Below are positions 24,894 to 37,246 of a stretch of 64,000 nucleotides of DNA, one piece after another (within the stretch, counting starts at the first letter, position 1; the number at the start of each line of letters is the position of its first letter). This stretch comes from Zygnema cylindricum (taxonomy: Eukaryota > Streptophyta > Zygnematophyceae > Zygnematales > Zygnemataceae), in the NCBI GenBank assembly GCA_037447655.1, contig JBBHKE010000227.1, forward strand, positions 161,962 to 225,961, read 5' to 3'. The notes below the pieces were generated by a model that saw only the letters and a list, made by a program, of their open reading frames with translations, was not told where the DNA came from and searched no databases. The position numbers were made by a program, and so were the translations under genes.

Positions 24894-25113
24894 TACACAG
24901 CCAATCGTTATTAGCGTGTAAGTTTTTTTAGCGTATACGAATAATTAGCGTGGTTTACGCTAATTGGGAATTTGAAAATTTTCGAAGAAATCGTCTATTC
25001 TAATTAGGATTTAGGGTTTTTTTAAATAGTGTGGATAATTGTATTTGAGAATAAAAAATAAAAAAAGTCGGACCGAATAAGCGTACACAAGGCTAATAAC
25101 GATTGGCGGTGTA
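24894..25113. mobile_element. MITE of the CGCTATTAGCG family
   Basis: The left end reads tacacagccaatcgttattagcg. The complement of the right end reads tacaccgccaatcgttattagcc. The ends are near-identical terminal inverted repeats about 220 bp apart with no coding capacity between. The same core (tacacc..atcgctattagcgtta) recurs at 26014 and in the 49-55 kb region. Confidence 0.75.
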
Positions 25114-25259
25114 GTTTGTCACACAGATTTCTGACAGCGCAGTATAGTACGACATTGTACCATAATGCTACAGCAGCATAGTTGTTCAAATCGCGCGATT
25201 TTTTCCTTTTTTCCGATTAAAACGTATAATTCGTGACTTTTGAATAAATCGGAAAAAAA

Positions 25260-25560
25260 CGTGATGTATTTTATGCCCGGTAAACTGAACGGATAATTTA
25301 CAGAAATTGTACGGTGTGTACTGTAACTGTACGGTTTTGTACCAAAAAAGTATGGAATTTGACTAAAAGATACGTTGCACTTCGTAGTACTTTCTGTCCG
25401 GTAAATTGAATAGAAATTTAGCGGGAAACGTACGGAATTGTAACAAAATTGTACGGACTATGACGAAAAGAGACGGGAACTGTACGGACAATGTACAAAC
25501 TACGTTATATGTAAAACTCAATTTCTTTTACATGTACGGAATTGTACGGAAGAAAATTCA
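25260..25560. repeat. GTACGG-rich degenerate repeat region
   Basis: The motif tgtacgg or a close variant occurs about ten times in 300 bp. Two segments starting near 25272 (cccggtaaactgaacgga) and 25400 (tccggtaaattgaataga) look like a degenerate tandem pair with a period near 130 bp. GTAC is the core bound by plant SBP-box factors, but no gene lies close enough to support a regulatory role. Confidence 0.45.
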
Positions 25561-26013
25561 TTAACGATTTTAACGATTTCTTCAAAAGGTTCAATGCGTT
25601 TGTTACGTATAATTCGTCGCGATTAAATCGTTCGCACGAAACGCCGTGAACAACTGTGTAGCTCCGAATGGGTCATACACTCATACCGTGGCCATAGTTT
25701 GAATCATAGATCGAAGTGCGAAGACTTGTGCAAACGCTATATCTAATACAGTACAGTAGTCATGTTTTAAAAGCATATTATACCCAAAGCACATGTATAA
25801 TACAGAGCAAACAGATATGGCACCCGTTTTTGCATATGGTTTTTAACTTTTTATACCAGTATGTGAAAGCGTATGGAAATACTATATACATTCTCTAAGC
25901 TTAGAGTGCGCAAGAACCGTCTACGGACTTCTTGCCTAGCGCACTAAATAAAGTTTTCGTAACGTACCATTTAAGACCGTCCTATACTACAGTACTTTTA
26001 GAAGTTTGCCTAT

Positions 26014-26234
26014 TACACCGTGAATCGCTATTAGTGTTAATGTTTTTTTTGCGACTTAAAACATATTTTCTCCGTACACACTTGTCGGATTGTAGATCTG
26101 ACGGTTTCGATCGAAAGGTAAGATCCTCACCTTCCGATTGTCGGTCTCCATCTGAAAATCGGACAGGTGTGTACGGAGAAAAGATGTTTTAAGTGGCGAA
26201 AAAGATACTAACGCTAATAGCGATGCACGGTGCA
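26014..26234. mobile_element. MITE of the CGCTATTAGCG family with long inverted repeats
   Basis: The ends tacaccgtgaatcgctatta and (complement) tgcaccgtgcatcgctatta are terminal inverted repeats. Complementarity continues inward through aaaacat.ttttctccgtacacac, giving arms of about 80-90 bp around a short centre near 26125. The element is a 221-bp foldback with no coding capacity, typical of MITEs. Confidence 0.85.
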
Positions 26235-26399
26235 CTGTAGTTTCACAGCAAAGCCATCCAGATCTATGTGACATTCCAGTAATTCTTTGTACCTTACGGG
26301 TACGGTTTGGCATGTTCGTTTCACGATTTCGTGACATGGCGTGACGTGACGTGACATTGCCCTTGCAAAGCCGCGTGGTTGTGGTTAGCTTCATCCACT

Positions 26400-26566
26400 G
26401 TCATTGAATTCTTCCCTCTCTCTCCTCCCTCTCGTCCCCTCTCCTCTGTCCTCCCTCTCTTTCTCCCTCCTCTCTTTCTCTCTCTGGGAGATCTTCTTAC
26501 AGGTGAATTTTCTGTCACTCCAATTTTAACTCTTGGTTCGAAGCGATTTGTAACTTCGAGGTATGT

Positions 26567-26650
<84 letters not shown>

Positions 26651-26920
26651 CCTCTCTTTCTCTCTCCCTCTCGCTCCCTCTCTCTCTTCCTCTCTCTCTC
26701 TCTCTCCCACTCTCCCACTCTCCCACTCTCCCCCTCTCTCTCCCTCTCTTTCCCTCTCCCTTCCTCTCTTCCTCTCTCTTCCTCTGCCTCTCTGTCTCTG
26801 TCTCTCTCTCACTCTCCCTCTCTCTCCCTCTCCTCTCCCTCTCTCTGTCCCCCTCGCCTCGTTCCACTCTCTCTATCCCACTTTCTGTCCCCTCTCTCCT
26901 TCTCTCTCCCGTTTTTGGTT
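26400..26920. repeat. Polypyrimidine region with (CT)n microsatellite
   Basis: A pure (CT)n run occupies about 26572-26648, inside a wider CT-rich tract. The long Ser/Leu-Pro frames on one strand and Arg/Glu frames on the other are artefacts of the repeat. The sequence ttcgaggtatgttctc at about 26556 contains a strong 5' splice-site match (AG|GTATGT). The segment just before it could therefore be a 5' untranslated exon of the DnaJ gene, followed by a leader intron. That is inference only. Confidence 0.7.
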
Positions 26921-28859
26921 TTTCTGTATTTCTTGTGTTATTTGTATCCTTTACTTTTCAATTTTCAATTTCTATGTTTTCAGTTTCATGTCTTTGTTTT
27001 TTTTTTTTTTTTTTTTTTTTTGTGATTGAAGTTATTAAGTTTTAGGAAGTTTTTTTTGATTTATACAGGTTATGTATAATCGGTATTCGTATATTTGATT
27101 AAAAATTGCTAAGAAAATTATTTTTATGTATATGTATGTTTTTATAACAATCTAAATAATAGATGCGTGTATGCTAAATATGTTTTCTTGATACGTACTG
27201 TTCTCTTTTATTTTTTTTTATCACACGGAATTTGAGTGTACTTGGTGTATGTAGGAACCTGTGTGAAGGTGCACTGAAAAACCTTTTTTTTTTCCTTGTT
27301 TTCAAACCTTGTTTTTCAAAACCATATTTTCTGGGAGCGGAGACTTTTTTTGGGGTAGTCAGAGATGGAGGTGAAAAAATAAAGATTGTAAAAGTAGAAT
27401 TCTAAAGTGATTCGATGTAACCTACCTCCCTCCATCCCCTTCTCCCTCCCTCCCTCCCCTTTCCTCCCTCCCTCCTCTCCTCTCCTTCTCTATGGTATTG
27501 CTTTGATTTAAGAGATTCTAAGTTTTTTCCAGTTTTTGTTTTTAGACTTTTTTAGTTTTATTTCTTTTTTTCTTCTTTCTTTTTTTGATTAGTTTTTTTT
27601 CCTTCCTTTCTTGATTTCTTTCTGACAAGTTTGTCTGCAGAATTTTCTTCAGGATTTTTATTTTGATGTTTATTTATTTTTTATTTATTTTTATTTGGAT
27701 ATATTTAATATAATAATTTTTTTCTGGTACCTTTTCTTTTTTCTTTTAATGTCATCTCTCAGAAGTTCGTCTTCTTTTGGTTTTTCCCCCTTATATTCTA
27801 TTTTTTATATTACCCTTTTTAAAATTTCCAACTTTTGTTGTTTTTGATGAAATATGTTGACCAAAAAAAACTATTTCCCCCCAGGGTTTTGATTTAATTT
27901 GACTTTGCTGGCAATTTTCTTCCCTGTTCGCCCTATGAAGGTTGTTCTCTCTTTTTTTTTTGTTAATTTCGGATTCACACTGGTAATTGGTAGAGAGGAT
28001 AAACTCGTATGAACCACGCCAATTTGTGTGTGAGATTATAGTTTTTTTTTTTTTTTTTGGAATACGGGATCTCGTAACTTTAGGGCTCCGACAATCATTT
28101 TTTTTGTATCATTGTTATCATCATTATTATTATTTTTGTATTTTTATCATTATTGTTTTTTAGGTCTAGTGTACTGCATCGTGAACCACTATTAGTGTTG
28201 ATAAATATTTACTATGAAGGCTGTTTTAGTGTTACCAATCCGGATTATACGATGTTGACGATTGTCAACCATTCAAAGAATTAGAGTTAAGATTTTTTTT
28301 TAGCAATAATAAAGCTTTTTTGTATTTTATAAGGGCCAAAGAATAAAGTGATTTCAAAATTGGAATCATTAAGCAATTTGCATACAACATCTTATGTATG
28401 TACTTTTTTGCTTTTTTGTATTTTTTAATCTTTGAAGGTCTGTTACATTGGTAATGAGAATTTCTAATGTCTCACATTGAGCACCCGAGAATTGCATGGA
28501 AAACATAACGAAATGCACTTACTGTACTTTTTTATCTTATGTGATCATGTGTCTCATAAGCTTCAGCGCTCTATGGTCTTACCCTAATTTCTCTGTTGTA
28601 AAAAAATGGTTATAATTTGTGACCAAAAAACTTTAGTTTTTGGTTATAATTATGGTATGTAAAGTGGTAGTAAATGGTTGAAAGTATGTTTTAATAGACA
28701 AAAAACTTCACAATATGGTGCACACCAATTCTGTGAGACACGAGCCCATTTTCTGAACCCTTTCTTTTTTGTTGTTTCTATCAGGACTTGGACTACAATT
28801 TTGTGTTGTTGAATATCGCCTATTTTTATCTTATTAGGGGAAAGAAAGTATTGCTCAAA

Positions 28860-31298
28860 ATGCCGAAGGATTTGGAATATTATCAATTGCTGGGTGTATC
28901 GCCAGATGCCACTCCAGAAGCTATAAAAAAAGCTTATTATTTACAGGTAATAATTAGTGTTTTCTTTTTCTTTCTTTCTTTCTTTTTGTTTCTTTTGGGA
29001 TTTCACCCTTTTTAGTCACTGAAGACAAGATAAGTAAAGGGAAATGAAAATGAATTGTGTTTCCTTTTATTTTCTTCTGTTGGCATCACGCAATTAAAAG
29101 ACAATGCATTATGTGTTGAGGTTGTTATTATGCACTAAATGGCAAAATACAGCAGAAGTTGTGGTCGAGTAACATTTTTTAATGAAATTTTGGACATTTG
29201 TGGGGTGGGTTTTCAGGCGAGGAAGGTACATCCAGACAAGAATCCAAATGATCCTCAAGCTGCAGCTAAGTTTCAGGTGAGAATCCACACTAATTCAGGT
29301 TTCTAATTGCTTTATTTTGTAAATTTAAAATAATTTCCATTATTTTTCATGGAATTTAGGTGAGATATCCAAACTCAATTAGGTCATAATCACTTTCGTC
29401 AAGGTTTTATCTGGTTGAATTTAGTAAGAATCCACACCTTTTTAGGTTTTTAATCACCCTAATTTGTTAATTTGAGAATTATTCTCATCAATTTTGATGG
29501 AACCCCGGTGATTATCCACACTTTTGATCTCCCTCATCTGTAATCCAGAATGATTTCCCTTTAGTTCTGGTGGAATCCATGTGAGATATCCACACTAATT
29601 TAGGTCAATAATCACTTCCATTTGAGCTCAAGAACTTCAAAAGATCCCATTTTTTAATGAGAATCGGCACTAACTTAGTTTTTTTTACTTAGTTTGTAGT
29701 CAAGAACTCATCTTGTCGTATGCAGTGATAATACACACTAATTTTTGTTTGCTAATCACCTGATTTGCAATCAATGGTAATAATATCCGTTAATTTTGAC
29801 GGAAATCGAGGTGAAGTATCCTTAATAATTTAGGGATTTGTCGCCCTAATTTGTCGATAAGAACAGATGTGGTTAAAAAATTTGGTTTATACCTCGCGTA
29901 AATTTGTAATAAGAAAGGATTTCGGTGGAATTCAGGTGGATCCACACTAATTCAGGTTTGTGACCGACATTATTGTAACCTTTGATCCATTTTTTACCCA
30001 TTTTTTGTTATTTCAAAAGAGTCTAATATGAGTGGGTTTTCTCTTCCTTTACCCCTCTCACCTCCCCTCCCTTCCTGATCTTACCTTCCCCTCCCTGATA
30101 ATACTTTCGCCTCCCCTATTTTGACCCCCCTCTTCCCTCCTCCCTCTAACCTCCCCGATATTACTTCCCTCTTACTGATGCGACCCCCCCTCCCTCACCC
30201 TCTTCCTCTCTCTCCCCCCCCCGATATTACTTTCCCTTCCACCTGATATGACGTTCCTCTCTCTCGCTTTCTACCCCGCTGATGCTACCTCCCTCTCCCC
30301 TGAGATGATCTTCCACTCCTGATACGACGTCCCTCTCCCTCTCTCTCCCTCTAACCCCCTAATATTACTTCTCCCCCCCTCTCCCACTCTAGCTCCCTTA
30401 TGTTACCTCCCAATCCACTGAAATGACCTCCCCCTCTCTCACCCTCTACCCCCTCTGATATCACCTCCCTCTCCCTCTCTCTCTCAACCCACCTGATCTT
30501 ACCCACCACTTCAAATATGACATTCCTCTCCCCCTAATACGACCTCCCTCTTCCCCTGGTACAACCTCCCCCTCCCTCTTACCCTCTACCCCCTCTGATA
30601 TTACCTCCCTCTCCCTCTCTCTCCTTCTACCCCCCAGGAGCTGGGAAACGCCTACCAGGTGCTGAGTGACCCCCGACAGAGAGAGAGATATGACGCCGTG
30701 GGCAAGCAAGGGGTGGCCATGTAAGGAGAGGGGAGAGGGAGAGGGAGGGAGAGGGAGGGAGAGGGGGGGAGAGGGAGGGAGAGGGGGAGGGAGGGATTGG
30801 GAGGGAGCGGGCGGAGGGAGGGGAAGATGGCAGAGGGAGGGGTAAAGGGGAGAGGGAGGGAGAAAGGGAAGGGGAGGAGGAGGGGGGGGGAGGGGGAAGG
30901 GAAAGAAAGGAGGGAGGGGGATGTTCCATTTGTTTTTCTCCTTTTGTTTTAAAAAAATTCTGTTGATTATTTTCTTTATTTTTTCCTTTTCTTCTTTCCC
31001 TCTCTGACTCTCTCCCCCTCGCTCCATCTCTCCTCTCTCCCCCTCTCTCCATCTCTCCTCTTCCCCCTCTCTCTCTCCTTTTTCTCTCTCTCCCTATCCC
31101 TTTCTCCCGTGCTCTCTCTCATTTTTTGAAAGGTTTTGATGTTAGTTTCTCTCCTGTTTTCCTCTGGAAATTAACTTTTCACTCGTTTTTCCATCTCGCC
31201 CTCCCTCTCTCCCCCTCCCTCCTTTTCCTCTCCCCTTTCCCTCTCTCTATTTTTTTTATTTTAGGGATATGATGATAAACCCAATTCAAGTTTTCGGA
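28860..31298 (+). CDS. DnaJ10-like J-domain co-chaperone, 5' exons only
   Basis: A J-domain protein that would stimulate Hsp70 ATPase activity. The ATG is at 28860. Exon 1 (28860-28946) encodes MPKDLEYYQLLGVSPDATPE and on to YYLQ. Exon 2 (29217-29276) carries the HPD signature in ARKVHPDKNPND. Exon 3 (30638-30720) encodes ELGNAYQVLSDPRQRERYDA. Exon 4 starts at 31265, with an ATG codon split across the intron, and continues MDMMINPIQVF. All visible introns are GT-AG and the phases join. The order YY.LLGV, KKAYY, HPDKNPNDP, YQVLSDP.QR matches the plant DnaJ10 group, in which a DnaJ-X domain follows. That C-terminal domain is not found: the sequence meets a CT-rich stretch, the assembly gap and a retrotransposon. 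The gene is either truncated or continues across a mis-assembled or very long intron. Confidence 0.85.
29276..29965 (+). repeat. Degenerate tandem repeats in DnaJ intron 2 resembling its own 5' end
   Basis: The intron begins gtgagaatccacactaattcagg. Diverged copies of this block start near 29359, 29424, 29505, 29580, 29660, 29730, 29812 and 29935 (for example gtgagatatccacactaatttagg), with spacing of roughly 65-125 bp. Each copy is followed by an aatcac..aatttg segment. Confidence 0.65.
30040..30637 (+). repeat. Pyrimidine-rich minisatellite ending at the DnaJ exon 3 acceptor
   Basis: Blocks of the form tgatattacctccctctccc followed by ctctacccccc repeat irregularly about ten or more times. 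The final block ends exactly at the exon 3 acceptor (ctaccccccag). Every unit thus resembles a branch site plus polypyrimidine tract without the AG. Confidence 0.65.
30725..30905. repeat. Purine-rich GGGAGA repeat in DnaJ intron 3
   Basis: Directly after the exon 3 donor the strand switches from pyrimidine- to purine-rich (gagagggagagggaggg). CT-rich sequence resumes at about 31000. Opposed polypyrimidine and polypurine tracts within one gene could form a stable RNA hairpin. No coding content. Confidence 0.7.
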
Positions 31299-31477
31299 AG
31301 CATCCTTTCCTCCATTCTCTCCTCTTTTTTCCTCTTAAAAATTAACACTTCCACCTTTTTCTTTTTCTTCTCTCGCTTTCCCGTCCCACTCCCTCTCTCC
31401 CTCTCCCACTCTCCCACTCCCTCTCTTACCTCCTTTCCTACGAAGGCTTTTGAACTTAACCCAAATAGTAGTATAGG

Positions 31478-31487
31478 NNNNNNNNNN
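31478..31487. other. Assembly gap (10 N)
   Basis: Ten N bases. The left flank belongs to the DnaJ gene region and the right flank to a non-LTR retrotransposon. Adjacency across the gap should not be taken as proven. Confidence 0.99.
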
Positions 31488-33478
31488 CATTTTCCATATC
31501 CGGCCATTTTGAACCAGATTTCCTGGTTATTACAAACACAGCAGGCGTTGACTTCCCTTCTCCGTTCTATCTTTTCGCCGACGCCTTCGAGCCTCCCGGG
31601 CCATTACTCGTTTATTTAGTCCTTCAAGTTGATATTTCTAATGCTTTCAATATAGTGGATCGTAATGCCATTATTTCCGAGCTTATGGTTGCACCTTCTC
31701 CAATTGTCCAGATATTTCCTTTTGTGAGGGCCTTTTGCTCTTTGAGCAGCAGCCTCTCCTTTTCCACTGATGGTGACTTAGTCCCCCTTTCTTCCACGAC
31801 TCGCACTCGTCAAGGCGATCCTTTCGGGGGCCCTTTGTTTGCCCTTGCTCATTACCGGGCCCTCCGAGCTTCCGCAGCCGCTTTTCTATCTTGCCTCTTC
31901 CCTTCAGTTGCGGACGACACAAACATTATTGGTCCTTTAGACCAAGTTTTACCGGCCTATACCTTTTACAAAGATCGTTTGGCCGAACTCAAACTTTTTG
32001 TCCAACCCACTAAGTGTGTAGTTTGGTCTCCCAATGTTTTTCCTTCTTTTTTCACCCCCCCTCCCGGTTTTCAGACTCTCGTGGGGCTTTTGATCGTTAG
32101 TGTGGGCCTGCATGCAGCTCGTATCTAAGCCTCTCTTCCAATCTGTGGTTTGGGTTTACTGTCGACGGCCCGTGTTGCTCCCGCTGCCTATTTGGAAGTT
32201 GGTGTCTTGTTGCCTCCACTATTGTCTCTAGTTTTTTGGCTGGGGACACTCCTATTCTTGCTACCGTTGTACCAGGAGTTTCAGACGGTGTGCTCGCCTT
32301 CCAGCGGTCCCTTCTCGATGCATCTCGTTCTCTTACTTCTGCTGCTATCGCGGATATGCCAGTTCTTTCCACTCTTGTTTCGACATCAGTTGCACGTGTT
32401 AGGAATCTATTTCTGATAAGGTTGTCGCCGCTATTAAGTCCGAGCTTCTCGAGGCGCTTCCTTCTAATACTTCCCGTGCACGCTTTCTTTCCTGTGGCGG
32501 ACCTGGTTCCGGAGCTTGGCTATTGGCTATCCCTATCTTATCTACCCTCTGATTCACCCCAACTCAATTCACCACGGAGCTTAGGTTTTGGCTTGGCCTC
32601 CCTCACCCACCTTTGCTTGGCTCTCTTGTTTGCTCATGTGACCAGGTTCTTGTGCCCGACGGCGTTCATTTGCTTCGTTGCTCCCACGGAGGCGAGTTGA
32701 TTCAGGCGCACGACACGATTCGAGACACCGTTGCTACTATCGCTTCCAAGGGGGGATATTTTGACCGTCGAGAGGTTTCCAAGATTATTTCTTCACGTCG
32801 GATTGACATTGTATTACTTGATGGTGTGCGTCGTACATCTAATGACTTTGTTTTGGCGAATCCTACCTTTGATACCGTTGATACAGGCAGCTTGACATGT
32901 GGGTGTGGCCGCACGCGACGCGGCTAAAAGGAAGGAGCGTGATTATGCCCATCGCGATGCTATGGATGGTTTCATTCCGATGGCGGTCGAGATATTTGGT
33001 TGTTTGGGTGTGGCTTTGGACGAGTTCCTCTATGCTTGTGGTCGACGTTCGTTCGAGCGCCGGGGACTTGGGAAGCCGTCGATTTCAGTATTTACTTCCT
33101 TTTACCGTGAACGTTTATCGATGGCCTTTCAGCGAGGGCAGGCTTCTATCCACCTTGGATCGTCTATTACGGCTATGGATCGTCGACGTATCCTGAAACT
33201 CCGTCCTCGTGCTCTTCTAGAGTTTGGGGACTTACGTGGTTGCTTTGCGTAGATTTTTAGTTATCTTGGGGTTTTGTTGATAGGTGTTAGCTCTTTCATT
33301 TGATGTTTCGTTTGTTGTTTTTTGCTTTTTTTGGTGTTTTCTGTCTACTAGCCATATTTTCGTGTTTTCGTTGCTTTTGCCTTGCTTATTGTTTTTGTTT
33401 CTCCCCTTTTGTTCCCATGGACTCAGATGGTTTAGCATCGCGCTTTTTAATAAAGTCAACCATTTTTTTTATGTTTGA
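31488..33478 (+). mobile_element. Broken non-LTR retrotransposon with C-terminal zinc-finger and nuclease-like region
   Basis: The reverse transcriptase is recognised by DISNAFNIVDR (about 31630), TRTRQGDPFGGPLFALAHYR (about 31800) and VADDTNIIG (about 31911; the catalytic pair is the DD). At least three frame changes follow (frames 2, 1, 3, 1). Further down, CSCDQVLVPDGVHLLRCSHGG (about 32630-32695) is a Cys/His knuckle. RRIDIVLLDGVR...NDFVLANPT (about 32800-32870) resembles the restriction-nuclease-like motif found in some LINE-type elements. The last frame ends with a stop at 33252. An AATAAA lies near 33449, followed by a T-rich tail. It is inactive because of the frameshifts. The nuclease assignment is by pattern only. 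Confidence 0.75.
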
Positions 33479-33729
33479 GATATTTTGAGTTCTTTAGGTA
33501 GAGAAGAGTATTTAGATCAGCTAGGAATGATCGAAGGTAACATAATGTACATTGTATAGAGTTTAGGAAATGAGAGCACTCAGTGCAACTTAAGTTTGTG
33601 CTTTCTGTTCTATTGTCTTTGACTTAGCTGTGGTTTTACTTGTTCTGTTGAAATTACTTTGTCTAGAATTTCCAAAACCTTTTTCATCTGGAGTTACATA
33701 TTTTATAGTATTAACCAATTTGTTGATAG

Positions 33730-36700
33730 AAATTCCGTTTGGGTTTGCTTCTACTAATATGTCTAACAGTGGTTCAGCTGCTGTCGACCCGAGTGCTCGA
33801 GTGCTCCTGTTGGTACTAGTATTAGTGCAAGTGCGACTTCGAATGCGATCCGATTTCCGCTCACACAAAATGTCCATGACCTCTCACATGACATGGGCTC
33901 ACCCCTAAAACTACTGAATTTTGGCGGCACAAAAAAGTACTTATACTGAGAAAATATGTTGAGCTCATATTTCGAAGAGAGGGAGTCAAGCATATTGGAC
34001 GGGATGATAGGTGAGACCGCACCAGATTGGAGAAAGAAAATCTTCACTCCCTAAATGTTTTAAGCCTATCTATTACAAAAGATCTGGTAATGTCATACTT
34101 TGATATGACTAAAGCTAGTGAAAATTGGTTCACAATAAATGCTACGTATGTTCAGATGTTACCCGCCAGACTAACGTAGCCAAACAAATTTTTTAACACA
34201 AGTATTTTGAAAGTGCAGTTGGAGACTTACGTCACCTCCTCATGCTCTGTTAATGAGGAGTCTACTTGATTAGTATAAGAGTGCCATTGAAATGTTGAAG
34301 GGCATTCCTCAATATCAGCGGAACTGACTATTAGCGAATTAACTTGTTTTCAATGAAGATGAAGAGTCACATTCGAATTCCAAATCTAAAAGAGGTTATA
34401 AGTCAATACAAGCCCTTGGTAATCAGTTTTAAGAAGATAAGATTAACAATAGAAGAAGTAGTGGGCCTAAGAGGTTATCCATGACATGCTATTACAGTGA
34501 TGAGAAAAGACATGTCTCACAGCACATGTGTTCAACTAATGTAATGCCTACAAAAAAGCGAAAACTAAAGGAAATTTTCGTTCTAGAGGGGACGACAACA
34601 AGGTTCCTTTGCAGTCCAGTGTACGACCAACAACACCTTCCAACGAAATCTTGGGGAAGAACGTGAGCACATTCCCTACTAACAGCGAGTAAAAAAAATT
34701 CCCAACGGCACAAACAACGGAAGGCGTAGATGAGGACAGGTGGATAATGGACTTTGTTGCATTAGCACACATGTGCCGCAGTCGTCAACTCTTTAAGAGC
34801 ATTTAATCCACCCCTCCAATCAAAATATATTTTAGTGATGATAGGAGTGTTGAGTCCAATACAAAAAAGAGGGTCCCAGTTATGTTGAATGTTAAGGGAA
34901 AAATTTAGAAAATAGTCAAATAAGTTGTCCGGTTTGTATCAGCTTTCAAAAGGATTTTGTTTTTTTTCTCTACGTCAGTAGTAGAAAAGAAAGGATGTAG
35001 AACCGCATTACGAAGAGAGTGAGTAAGAATACAAAAATAACAGAGGGATTTATAGGAGAAAACAATTAGTACTAGCTGAGTCCTTCCAAATGAAGTTGAA
35101 AGTGTTGTTATTTACTTAAGTGTTATTAATGACTTTGACTTATGGCATAAGAGGGTAGGCCATGTGAACTATGACAGATAAGAAAAAATGGTTAACCGAA
35201 AAATGGTTGAAGCCATAAAAGTTAAACAGAAACCAAGGTCAAATGTATACGATGGTTGTGCAATGGGAAAAATTCATAAGCTACCATTTCCTTCAAAAAC
35301 TACTCATAGAAATAGTAAGGTGTTAGAACTCATTCATTCGATGTATGGGGGATAGCTAGGATAACATGTATGGGAGGGTGTCAAATATATGCTCACTTTA
35401 CAGATGACTATACCAAGTTTACCACAATTTATTTCTTCAAAGGTAAAGATAAAGTTTCTTCAAGATTTAAACAGTATAAGGCTTAGAGTGAAAATCGACA
35501 TTAGACCAAGATAGTGGCACTACGTTATGACAATGAAGAAGAGTATGTTTTTAACGTCTTCACAAAGTTTTTCAATTTAAATGGAATCACACATCAACTA
35601 ATTGTTCTTTATTCTCCAAAGCAAAATGGTGTTGCAGAAAGAATGAATATGACTCTAACAGAGAGTACTAAAACGATGTTAGCCGATATAACAGAGATTT
35701 AAAATTATGGGTAGAAGATATAAATTGTGCAGCTTATGTCAGAAATAAGTTAGAAAGAAAGGCAATTAAAGATAAAACTCCATATGAAAGGTGGACAGGA
35801 CAGAAACCAGACGTAGGTTACTCCAAAACATTTTGGGAGTCATATATTTATCCTAGATAATAAACCGCAAAAATGGAAGTTGGAGCTGAAAATTATAGTA
35901 GGGTTTTTTTAGGATACGACGATCACTCCAAAGGGTACAGAGTATATGACAAAAAGAGAGGTAAAGTTTTGATAACTAGGAATATCATAGTAAAAGATGA
36001 GGGAAAAAGAGTGGATGTATTTAATTTGCGTGCATATGAGAAGGAACATCAAATCATGTTGATTATATCTGAAGAAGGTCATACTTTCCACAAAAGAAGG
36101 TCCAACTTAGAGTGACCCTTCACCAAGACAGAGTAATTCTCCTCCACGAGAAACTAGACTTGTACTCTAAACAGAAGTGTGTGAACCGATTGCAGTTGGT
36201 CCTCGACCTCAAACCAAACCTGAATCACATGTGGAACCACAAGTCAAAGGGGTGAACTCAACCCCTTTACACTAGCTACAGAATTTCTCGGTAGAGCTAG
36301 GAGAAGTGCACAGCCCAAGAAGCAAATGCAGCATTGGCTCTCAAGTCACATAAGAGAACCATTACAATAAAATAAGTTTTTTCGTGTCCTAAAAAGGAGC
36401 ATTGGGTGGAAGTTGTAAACAAGGAGATGACATCCATTATAGAGGCACAAACTTGGGATCTGTTGGAACTTCTTCCACGGAGACAAGCTAAAGGGAGTAA
36501 CTGGGTGTTTAAGTTGAAACTGAAACCACATAATATTATAGAAAGATATAAGGCTAGAGTGGTTGCAAAGGGATATAATCAAAAGGAGGGAATATACTAT
36601 GATGAAACCTTTTCACCTGTTGTCGAGTTTCCATCTGTCCGCATTATACTCACTTTAGGTGTTAGAGAGGATTTTGACATCCACCAGATGGATGTCAAGA

Positions 36701-36925
36701 CAACCCTCTTACATGGTGATTTAGACAAAGTCGTTTACATAAAACAGTTTGAGATGTAAAAGGAACTAAGAAAGGAAAACCTTGCCTGTAGATTTCTAAA
36801 TCTTTCTATAGCATGACACAGTCAGTCTTGCAGTTTGAGAAAGAAACCAGAGTTAAAACCGAGTTTCTGACAATGTGAGCGATACGCCATTATCCTTTAT
36901 CAAAAAGACATGCTCAAAAAGTGAT
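33730..36925 (+). mobile_element. Second, highly decayed copia family (family C), 5' part
   Basis: The order is gag-like (33760-34560, with a degenerate knuckle CYYSDEKRHVSQHMC near 34484), a degenerate protease (DFVALAHMC near 34755), GAG-pre-integrase (LWHKRVGHVNYD near 35144) and integrase (QNGVAERMN near 35622). The integrase tail follows (FLGYDDHSKGYRVYD, about 35906). The RT first half comes last (GSNWVFKLKLKP, about 36500; HQMDVKTTLLHGD, about 36680). More than ten stops and frame changes break it. Codon-level divergence from family A is large, so this is a separate, older family. The frame is lost near 36760-36925, before the minisatellite. Confidence 0.82.
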
Positions 36926-37246
36926 GCTTCGGTTTTCAAAACGGTATCTCTCCAAAAGCTATGGCAAGGCGATCATTCAGGAGAGTGAACAATGTGACTC
37001 TCTCATGAATATCAATAGAAGCAAGATCCATGAGCGATATTTCCCTTGTCGTAGGAGACAATGCTCGCTTAAAGATTTGACCCATACTAACAAAAAACTC
37101 TCAAGGGCCTCTTTCCAGTATCATCGTGGGGAGCTTCTTTTGAGGCACGCCCAACAAACAAAATCTGAGATGACAAACACTCGAATGTTTGAATTGAAAA
37201 AAGAAAAAAAAACTGATTTGAAGAATCGGCTTATATAGAAAACGCT

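Noticed and set aside
26321-27045. Long frames over the CT-rich region (Ser/Leu/Pro on plus, Arg/Glu on minus)
   Set aside because: They exist because the dinucleotide repeat lacks stop codons in several frames on both strands; no codon structure or domain.
30461-31052. Overlapping minus-strand frames rich in Pro/Leu/Ser opposite DnaJ exon 3
   Set aside because: They read through purine-rich repeats and overlap a well-supported J-domain exon on the other strand.
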